In this document: piece after piece, positions 1 through 11,300 of the stretch
Position numbering within the stretch: the stretch's first letter is position 1
How the letters are laid out: each line of letters begins with the position of its first letter
Origin: Datnioides undecimradiatus
Taxonomy: Eukaryota > Chordata > Actinopteri > Lobotiformes > Datnioididae
NCBI GenBank assembly: GCA_008933995.1
Contig: WARS01000036.1
Location: 1,774,419 to 1,838,418 of the forward strand
DNA: 64,000 bases
Direction of reading: 5' to 3'
Made by a program: the position numbers and the translations under genes
The notes under the pieces: generated by a model
Told to the model about the DNA's origin: nothing
Seen by the model: only the letters and a program-made list of their open reading frames with translations
Databases searched by the model: none

Positions 1-1519
1 GATCTTTATCAGAAATGTTTGCGTTGTGTAGTTATAATATGATAATCTGCAGCCAAAGATACACGTTGCTTGTAAAGCGTGTTTTGAATCGGAAAGTTCC
101 ACTTACATCTTTGGGTCAGTCCCAAACCTTTCCAGCCCAGATTCTTTGATTCTGACTTGTTTTGTTGATTTTATTGTTCATCTGGAGCTTTTCCTCCCGC
201 TTTGTTCCCTTCATGTCCCTCGCACATGCTGAATTTTGTTATTTCTTTTTGTTTCTGTTCCATCCATCTGCACTTCCCTCGTGGTGTAACACAGTCCTAT
301 AATTTTTTGATATTTTCAGACAGATTCAGATCACTCTGTGCGCTTCAATGCTCAGGACTTGTACAGACTGCGATGAGTTGAAGTCTGGACTTTCAGATGG
401 TTATGTTTAGCCGTGTTTAAAACAAGACTGATATTTCTCAGCGACAGTTGGCTGGATTCCCGTTAAACTTTGTACAGACATTCATGGGTTCCAGAGGAAG
501 AAGCTCTGCTGACTTAAGTGACCACATACCTGCAAAACTAACGACATTCCCATCAGCTTCAGCTGCACCCTGTGTTTCCCGATAATTAGCTAATGTTAGC
601 CTGCCAGCACACTAACAACAGTGAACACGGAAAACGTTACCTGCTAAACATCAGCATGTTGTCATTTGGTTCAGCCTCACAGAGCTGCGAGCACAGCTGC
701 TAGCACCTGATTAAACGCTCTTTGTTAACGTTTAGCATTGAGTTGCTTTTTGAAAAACACGGTTGCATTAATACACCAGTGATTCGTCACTTCACAGGGA
801 CTGTACAGGCACTGTGGTTAGTCCAGATGTTGCAGAATTCAGATTACAAGCCTCTTTTATATCTGGTTTTGCAATTCAACAGCACATGAACAAAATATGA
901 TTTTAGCATGTCCAGACCTGTCACTTCATGCTTCATGGTATGATCTGATGATAAAAGCCGCTTTGAGAGGAGATGTGTAATTACAGCCATTCTTTCTATC
1001 ATCTGGTACTCTGTGTGCTGCACTATGAAGCAGGAATACCGTAAAAATAACCTCCATGCAGCTGTGTAAAACTGCTCAGAGGTCAAGTTACCCACGAGTT
1101 TTGGTTAAGGATCAATTTTCATGCCTGTTTCCAAACCTCAGTCACCAGCGGGTAAACTGGAAAGTGACCCCAGTTTAGCCTCAGCCTCACCCCGGAGAGT
1201 GGAAACTGTCTTTCCTCAGGCCAAAACACGGGTTTCAGTCGAAAGTGGAAAAGAAGCAGCTTGGACTTTCTTAACCTTTTCTGTCAGTAGAAGAAAATAG
1301 ATTTTTACCGCTGTCAACACCAGCGGCGGACGTCTTTCTGAAATTCAAAAGACATTGTTTCACGACAGAAGACACGTGCTGAATTTCAGTTGGCTGCTGT
1401 TTCTCACCCTGATTCCATCTGTCAGTCATCGTTTTAGGTCTGCTCCACCAAGTATCTGGAGCTTGGGTTATTCAGGTGTCCTGTGGCTGTAGATCATATT
1501 TTATTATGTGCATTAACAG
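1..1519 (+). other. XPO4 intron (partial)
   Basis: This is sequence upstream of the first XPO4 exon in the window, ending in the acceptor AG at 1518-1519. I looked for an earlier XPO4 exon and found none. No convincing repeat or other gene was seen. Confidence 0.7.
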
Positions 1520-4500
1520 GATTGAGATCGAGGACTCGGAGGCGGTGGGCATCTCCAATATCATCTCCAATCTGATCACCATGTTCCCCCGAAGCACGTT
1601 AACGGCTCTACCCAGCGACCTCTTCACCTCCTTCATCAACTGCCTCACGCTTCTCACCTGCTCGTTTGGACGCAGTGCCGCCCTGGAGGAGGTGGTGAGT
1701 AACAACACCTTCATCCACGGCTCCAAAGTCAGGTCATCCTCCTTGACTTCAGTCACATGGTGTTGCATTAAGGTGAATCTTGGAGATCAAACCCAGAGGT
1801 GTTTGATCAAAGGTTTCATGCAGCTGATGTGGAAAATGCACAGTAGCACCTGTCGTATTGCTGACTTATCGTCTGATTATAACTGATATTTGACCTTAAA
1901 GGAAGCAGTTTGCAAACTGGTGTTTTATAGACTGATGCACCAGATCCCACACTTTGAAAGAACTTTGGAAATGAATCCCTCTCTGTGTTTTTCAGCTGGA
2001 TAAGGACGACATGATTTACATGGAGGCGTATGACAAGCTTCTGGAGTCGTGGCTGACACTCGTCCAGGACGAGGAGCATTTCCCCCGCGGCTGCTTCGTC
2101 CAGCCGGCAATCCAGGTCTTCAACTCCTACATCCAGTGTCACCTGGCTGCTCCCGACGGCACCCGGAACCTGGTGAGACTCTGGCCTGTTTCCACTGATC
2201 AGTGATAAACACGGTGTCATTTTCAGGTTGTAAGCAGAGTCTGTAAGCTGGGTTAAAGGATAGAAGTGAGGACCTCAGCACATCTTCTCATAACTGCTCT
2301 GCTCATATCTGTTAAAAGATAATTATGCCATCTTCATGTTGCCATTTTCTGTATATGTAGAAAGATTTCAACATCATTATGAACGTAGCCAGCTCTCCTT
2401 TCACACTTTGTCTTTTCACTTCATTAAACCCTGCACCGCGCTCCCCTTCCCACCGCTCAGTCAGTGAATGGCATATCATCTCATGATGAGGAGGAGATCA
2501 ACGAGCTGCAGGAAGACGACAGAGAGCTGTTCTCTGACCAGCTGTCCAGCATTGGTATGCTGGGACGTGTGGCCGCCGACCACTGTATCCCCCTGCTCAC
2601 AAGGTAAACGCTTTAGAGAAATCTTGTATGACTCTGTTTTTGCATTTTTTGTGTCTATAAAATACACGACTAAACAGAAAAACTGTTGATTCACTTTTTC
2701 ACAAGACGCTTTTGTGACAGACAATTCCCCCAGTGGCTCAGAAATGCAGGAAACATGCGGCAAAGCTGGATTTTTCTCTCAGCGTGTTTGACCTTTTGTG
2801 AAAAATCTATACATAGTTTGCATTATTATAAATGTGTGGTATTTGCTGTCAGAGTTCAAAAGGTCTCAGAAACTGTTTGTTTCCCACGTTGACTTGTAAC
2901 CTTGTCCTGCAGCCTGCTGGAGGACCGGGTGACGCGGCTGCACGGTCAGCTCCAGAGGACCCAGCAGCACCTCATGGCCTCATCTGACCCCGGATCAGTG
3001 GACCGCAAAGTGCTGGACGACCTCTACGAGGACATCCACTGGCTCATACTGGTCTCAGGTCAGCAGAAGGACATAAAACTTTGTTTGTTTGTGTGTTTTT
3101 TGTTTTTATAGAGGAACGTTTTGGGGTTTGGAACAGGAGAAGAGTTGGGACTCGAGCGGCTCATTTTGGAGGAGGACGCAGTTGTTTTCTGAACTTCCCC
3201 TCACCTTTACATTATTTCAGATTGCAAACCTGCACTCAGGACTTTATTAATCATTAGCAGATTATTTCTTCACACTCGTTACAGGGATCAAATATGATGT
3301 TTTTCACCCACGTGCCTTTGTAAGAGCACAACAATTTTTTAAAATATGTACATTAAAATGACTGATTTTACACACAAGAATAACTCAAACTGCACTGAAG
3401 TCAAATACTCTGACTTCTTTATAAATGAATAGCTCTTTTTATGAATGTTGTCAGCTCACTGCAGATGAGGTAGTGACCTCAGCAGACTTCTAAGATCTTT
3501 GCTCAGTTTCCACAAAGCATCACAGCGTTTCAAATCAAATGCACACACAGGACTGAATGCACTTTGAAAAGCTGCATGATGTTCTACTGGATGAGAACGT
3601 GGCTGTTTAATAGTGTTCACAGATGGCTTTTCCAGTGCAGCATATTCAACCAAGCTCTTTTTATTTGTGAGCACGACAGCAGGGCAGGACTCCACCCAGC
3701 TCTGTGGGTTTGTGTTAATGAAGTATTGTCTGAGGCAGCATTATTAAAGATGTGCAAAGTCGTTTTGCTGGTGGCAGCTGGCTGCTGCAGGAGCCGCCCT
3801 TTTAAGGATAAAATCAGAATGTTTTTCTGTTGTTTTGTTAACGTCAGGGTCGTTTTGTATTTGTAAGAAACACTAAAACTGGGATATTTGTGCTGATATA
3901 GATTAACATTTATGGTGGTTAATTGATTGTAAATTGTTGCCGATTGACAAATACTAACATGATGCTAGTTTAGTTGCTAAATATGTATTTTTAGTATGAA
4001 GTTTATCAAAAACCTAAAATTAGCACAGTGCGCAGGCTGTAACACATCATCTGCATGTGTCCGTGTGGTCCCCAGGGTATTTACTAGCAGATGACCCTCA
4101 GGGCGAAACCCCGCTGATCCCCTCAGAGGTGATGGAGTTCTCCATCAAGCACTCGACAGAGGTGGACATCAACACAACGCTGCAGATTCTCGGGTCACCG
4201 GGAGAGAAGGCGTCGTCCATACCGGGCTGCAACCGCACAGACTCAGTCATCAGGTACTGTCACTGCTGTGCTTCATATGATGCGTGGAGCTGATGTTCAC
4301 CTAGTTCACCCGGACATGTTTTTGATGCTTAGGAATACGGTTTTCATTTCTGAGACAGGATGAAGCATTGGATTATCTAACTTGTAAATATGAGCAGTCT
4401 GCCCGTTAACAGTTGATGAAGACATTTAAATATTAATGAATATAAACTAGTTCATGTCTTCTCAATTTGTCAGTATGCAGCGTCCCATAGAAAGCCTGGT

Positions 4501-6359
4501 CACTAACGCCACTCTTACTCTACTCTCACTCTAAGATCCAGGAATTGAAGTTAAGTCTTAACTTCTCTCACTGTTTGCCATTAAGTGACGCCTGAGCAAG
4601 GGCTCAAGTTGTTTAGGTGAAGGACCTTTGGAGTTTTGCGTCATGTTGAAAACATTTTGGGAGCGCTGTGTGGTTTCAGGCTTTTTGTCACTGCAGCTTG
4701 CTTCATCCTTTGTTGGGTTTGAAGGCTTGGTAGAGACCGAGGCTACTGAAAAGCTGTCAGAGTTGGCAGTTACTGGCATCTGGCTTTGAGAACTAGAAGC
4801 TCAAGAGTTTGAATCTCCAAACTAACTAAGAAAATCTGTGTAGATAGGTTGAAAGAGGAATTTCAGCCTCGCTTGCTCTGACATACAGTAGGTCCTTTTC
4901 CATCTTCACAAGACTGAGGGTTAACTGTGAAAGTCTCAGGTCTGAATTTGTGTAAGGGAAGGAATGTTAAGCAGAGCGTCTTTGAAAAACGGTATGCAGC
5001 ACACGTTTGAAATGTGTTTTTGATAGAGCACAATATGGCCGACTCAAGGACCAGACTAACTGCTGTTGGAAGAGATGCCATTTCTTTGTGTCCAGCAGTC
5101 CTCGGATGTTGTGACAGTCCGTCTCACTTTACCAGCCAGTCCTAATAAAGCTAACCCAGAATAGACTTCCTCTCTGTCCCGGGCTTGACAGACTTCCAAG
5201 TGTTGTCACAGTTATTGTCCCATAAAGCTGGAGGTGGGTTAGTTCCCCCCCAGTCACACTCAAACTGTCTGAAGGTGCAGCACAGTCACAAAGCTCTCGC
5301 CCTTCTCTCAGTGCATTTGATTTTGGATGACAAACCCTCTCAAGCGCGCGCACACACACACACAAGAAGACACAGCTCCATAAAGCTGTCACAGCTTTCA
5401 CATTGACTTTGTCAGGATGAGACACATAGAGGTGTGACTCCTGAATCTTAGCCCCCGCCCCCAAGAAGACAGCCTAACCTCACAGAGACCAGAACTAAAA
5501 GTGGACAGGAAGGTTTATGAACCCGTGAAGTGACAGAAACAGGCTCTGGCTATGTCAGCATGGGATCTGGGAGTTATGGGACTTTGTTCTTGATATTTTA
5601 TAGTCTAAATGATTAATCAGTTACAAAAGCTACATCAAAGATGAGCCAGTTGTTGATGAAATCACTGTTGCCGCTGTACAGGCCAGCAGCCACGCCACCA
5701 CTGCCTGCCGTCATAAGGTAAAGATCATGTGTGTCGAAGAGCTGACAGTCACATTTCCAAAAGACAGTTGCAGATATCACCACTGATATGGTATGTCACT
5801 CACTGCTGACATTCCCTACTGTTTCACAGCTCAAAATGACAATCCAGGGAGATGTTGATTGCCAGCAAATATTCATTTATCCCGAACGCTGAGATTTCTC
5901 TGTCAGGGCAGAGAAGCATGTTGATGATTATATAAACCTTATATAAACACCACTCCTGATGTTACTACATTACATCCTGATCTGTTTCTGCTACTGTGGG
6001 ATTAGAAATACACATAGAAGGTGTTGCACAATAGATTGGTCCCCGTGTGGCTGCTGAACATTAATACAAAATGAAAGGCCTATAAATACACCACCTAATG
6101 AAATGAACTCTGGGATGCAGAGCTGCTCTTATCAGATGGGGATTATTTTTCAACAATTGTGTAGCGTGACAATATGGGACTGTAATGTGTGTGTGCGTGC
6201 ATGCATGTGCGTGTGTGCTTGCAAGTGCTTGCACGTGTATGCGTACAGATAATCACAGTGACGACAATAGAAAGGTAGTCACAGCAGCCATTGACATTGT
6301 TTGTTGAAGGTCATTGAGCCCCTGTGTACAGATAGATTGTTCATTATGTAGGCGTGCGC

Positions 6360-6410
<51 letters not shown>

Positions 6411-8288
6411 AGTAAGAGGGATGACAGCAGTGGCAGAGCTCCACCGATGGCATCAGGTTTCCTAACAGCGAGCGGACAACCCCGGGCCTGTAAATGTCAG
6501 CGTGGTTTTGTTTTCCGCAGACAATGTGAAACCGTGCACTGTCCTCGACTGAGGGGGATGGACCCATAAGCTGCTTTAAGCCCTTTGTCTCTCTGTCCTT
6601 TATACACTGTGTGAGTGAGAGTGTGAGTGTGAAACAGTGGGCCTCTCAAATACACACACACTCACATACACAATGGGCATCAAGATAATAAGTATCTAGA
6701 GTCTGACTGTTTAGCTGTAGGTACGAGTCATGTGACCTGGGATCTTGTTATGTCTATCTTCACCCTCAGCTATTGATTTACCCATAAGTCAGCTGTTTAT
6801 TCAATCAAGACCGTGATTACATTACATGACATGGGGTACCAACACAGCAAAGCACGAGCTCAGTGCTGATGTTGCAGTTAAAACGTGTGACATGGATTGA
6901 ATCATAAACCATGGCAGACCACATGCAGCTGGGTGGGTGTCTGCACAGTCTACATGATCTGCTGTCTTATTTTGGCTGCTGTCAGACAGTTTGTACAGAC
7001 CCCACCTGTGCAATTGGTTGAAACTTATGTCGACCGCTGTGGGTTCATGGATGCAGAATCTATAAATGACGCTCTAGTTTGCGTTCTTCACTCTGTGGTG
7101 TGGAGTCGATAGTGATAGAAAGGTTATCGTTCACTCCTTAAATAAAAAGCTTTTCATTTGCTTTAACTTACAGTCCAAATGCGTCCTCTCATCCCTCTGT
7201 CTCAGGTTGCTGTCGGCCGTGTTGCGGACGTCAGAGGTTGAGTCCCGGGCAACGAGAGCGAGCCTGACAGAGCTGCTGAGCCCACAGATGGGAAAGGACA
7301 TCGTGTGGTTCCTCAGACGCTGGGCCAAGACGTACCTGCTGGTGGACGAGAAGCTCTATGAGCAGGTGTGAGGCCGACCTGACACCTGTGATAACACCAG
7401 ACACATCCCATCACTGTCGCACTGCAGAGACTCGCCTTTGTAACCCTATTTTCCATAATACCACAATGTTTCTCCTCCAGCTGGCTCATCTTCTATTGTT
7501 CTCTTTCCTCAGATCAGCATCCCTCTGAGCACAGCGTTCGGTGCAGACACCGAGGGGGCTCAGTGGATTGTGGGATACCTTCTAGAGAAAGTGATCAACA
7601 ACCTCTCAGTGTGGAGCTCAGAGGCTGAGCTGGCAAACGACACGGTGGAGCTGCTGGTGACACTGGTAGAGAAGAGGGAGAGGTGAAGACAGAGGGGCAG
7701 CAAGAAGCTCTATGAAGTTTGAAAATCGATTCATTATGATTCATTCAGAGAAAAGCTCAATTCTCTGCTTCCAGAGAATTGAGAAAATCTTCTGATGGCT
7801 TCAATCTATCTCTGATTGTAAAATCACTATCTATGTTTTGGATCATTAAAGACACTAAAAGATGTCACCTTGGGAAGCTGCGTGGGCATTTTTCACTGTT
7901 TTACACACCAAACGTTTGACCCAGAGGCAGAGATTCAGATTTTTGTGTAGATTGATTCAAACTTCAAGCAAAAACTTTTCCACCAAAAGCATTTGTATTT
8001 GTTTTTAAACACTGTCGAGCCTGGGCCCCTTTGCTTCTTTTGATATGCGGTAGAACAATTAAAACAGGGATTGATCTGTTGATGTGGTCAGCACTCATGA
8101 TGCAGCTGCTGGGTGAAACCCTTTATCTCCTAAATGTTGGCTTTTCATAAACTATAAAAACAATTCTGTATTTTCAGTCAGTGTAAATGCACTCTATTAA
8201 TACTGAGAAACATCTCATCCTTGATAAAAGTCTGACAATGTTTGAGTTCTGGCTGAGATCATCCGTCACGTCGGACCCTTCCACAGCG

Positions 8289-8321
<33 letters not shown>

Positions 8322-11300
8322 ACTCTCACTCTCACTCTCTCTCACTCACTCACTCACTCACTCTCTGTGTCCAGGGCCAACATCGTGGTGCAGTGCGAGA
8401 GCTGGTGGAGCCTGGCGAAGCAGTTTGCCAGCCGCAGCCCGCCGCTCCACCTGCTGTCCAGCTCCGTGCAGAGGTCTCTGATGAAAGCTCTGGTGCTGGG
8501 AGGCTTCGCAAACATGGACTCTGACACCAAACAGCAGTACTGGGCTGAGGTAATGTCTGAAAAACAATCAGTAAATACCAAAAAATGAATTGGCGACAAT
8601 TTTGATAACTGAAAAGTCTTTGAAGACGTCAGCTTGGGTCCTGTGGGATTACATTAGATTTCACTCTCTTGTGACTTCTGCCAGACCAATTAATCACAAA
8701 GCTAATCGACAGATTAATTGTTTCATTTACCAGGTACACTAAAAATGTATCTATTCATTATTTAACAATAAGGACACCTTATAACAAGCCCATAATAGTA
8801 AATATACATTAAACAGTTAAGGACAAAACTACATATATTGGTTTCTTCCAGCCTAAAACATCTAATACAGATCAATAAACTCCAAAACCACATCTAAGCT
8901 AAACAGGGGGGCACAGAGAGGGCTTCATCATGGGACCGTAAGCCTGTTTGGTGAATCCAGACTCGTTAAATACTATGTTAGCGGCTTTGGGGCACCGAGA
9001 CGTACAACAGCTCCTCAGCTGAAAGATTCTGGCAAATATGAGCCTGAAAATGATGTTTTCAGTCTCATCAGCAGTCAGTCAGATGGGGAGGGACAAATGA
9101 GTGATCAAAACAATGAACATTAGTTTAACCATCCTAAAGGATCCTTTAATAAATAATAATAAATAAAAGATCAACTGATTTCTGTTCAGATGTTGACATT
9201 ATAGCTCACCATTGTGATGCGCGTTGTCTATATATACCATATCTGCTCTACATCTCTGTGGACCGCTCCCAGATCCAATGAGGCAGAGTGATGGATGTAG
9301 TCGATAATATTCCCCGGTCGAGTCGCTCTCCCATGTGTATAACATGATCCTTATCATGATCCCGGAGGCCTCTGTCTTAATAGGCTGACAGTAGTAAATG
9401 GGGGTGCAAAGCCACAATGACTCCAGAGTAATTATGGGGAGGGGGTGGACGAGTGAGACAGCAGCTGTTGGCTCCTGCAGCTGCTTGTCTGAACTCAGAT
9501 GGCTCTGTAGGAGGAGGAGGAGGCGAGCTGGACCAACAACTGATCAAACACTCCTGTTACATCTCTGCATTCCTCCTCTTTCCTTACACACACACACACA
9601 CACAGAAATCACATTATCCTGTTTACTCACATTTAGTTTCCTACATGTAGTGACTGACTCCAGATCAGCCAGATTAAGTCAGAAGTTCGTTTGTGGCTTT
9701 TCAGTACTGCCAGAAGATCTCCACCAGACACAACAATCAAAGGAACATCAATTAGGCCCAGGCTACCTCAGAATGTTGCATCTTCCAGACAGTTGTCAGG
9801 GCAACAGTCCATTTAGATTCTCAAATGAAACTAAGACTGCCTGTTTCTCTGTCCGAACAGGTGCTCCACCCTCTCCAGCAGCGTTTCCTCAGCCTCATCA
9901 ACCAGGAGAACTTCGCTCAGATCAGCCAGGAGGAGGCTGTCAAGCAGGAAATAGTGGCTACGTTAGAGGCGCTGTGCGGCATCGCAGAGGCGACGCAGAT
10001 TGACAATGTGGCCTCGCTCTTCTCTTTTCTCATGGACTTCCTGTCCAGCTGCATCGGCCTCATGGAGGTAAGAGCAGGCTGAAGAGGCGAGACAATGTCA
10101 GTGATGGGTAATCAGTGTTAGACATAATGGAGAACACACAGGATCATATTTACATTCAAGGAGCATGTAGTCTTTGTAGTCCTCCTTAGTATTCAGTCTG
10201 TATTTAAAGGACCATCAGTGTCTGTACATATGTAAACGTCACATTCCCTCTGATCATGAATGTCACCGCTCAGGTCTACAGCAACACGCCTGAGACAATC
10301 AACCTCATCATCGAGGTTTTCGTGGAAGTGGCTCACAAGCAGATCTGTTACCTGGGAGAGGTGAGTCACAGGCCTGTACTGTGCTTCTTCTTTTGCTTGC
10401 AGATCAGAAATGTTTAGCTGCTCATGATTTGCTACCAGCCGGAGTGACTGTACATATGAGGTGCGATCAAAAGGCTTTCAGACATTTTCTGTTGTTCCTA
10501 AACACAGCATGTCTCCGTAACAAGCAAGCACCAGCTGTGAGCTACAACTGCTGTCAGTCAGTGTACAGGTGTCAGGTTTAGTCATGGGTAAAGACTAGGG
10601 ATGGGACTTTAACGCGTTAATTACGATTAATTAATTACAAAAAATTAACACGCTAAAAAAATTTAACGCATTTAATCGCAGTTTGCATTCCAAACATCGT
10701 TTGTCAGTGCATGATTTCCTGGTACACCGATTACACCGATGCACAAGTTAGAGCTCGGCTAACGGCTACCAAAAAGCATGGTTTTGTGCAAATTGTGCAA
10801 AAAAAGAGTTTGCATCCCACTGAAGCACTTCAACCCTACGGTACCATCTAAATGCAAAGCATGTTGCAGCGAGCACAGAAACCGCCGGAGCTGTTAGCGC
10901 TAGCAGTCCCGGTCCAAGTAAGAACAAGAGGTGTTGGCTAGTGGTGGGTGGATCAATCCAAATATCGATATTATCGATACCAACGTTGGTATTGATATTG
11001 ATCGATACCAATGTAATGAGATCGATACTTTACTCTTTCATCAAAGAGGCGACCTGGCTGTCTGTGTATGCGTAAGTGCCGCTCCTGTCACAGTGCGGGG
11101 CAGGCTCACTTTGCTCCTCCTCCCCCCTGTTGTTTTAATGTACTGAGAATTTTTATTTAATTTTTGTATTGTAGTTTCAGATCACTCTACCTGGAAGAAA
11201 TTTATTAATTTATTAAAATTTAATTTGTCCTCGAGTGATCATTTTGTGCACTTTTTTGGTTAAGAAAAAAAAATGTTTGGGGGAAAATTGTTTTGTTACT

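Noticed and set aside
9398-10003. 201-codon open frame on +
   Set aside because: It mixes intron, a CA repeat and an XPO4 exon read in the wrong frame; the true exon 9861-10067 explains the coding signal.
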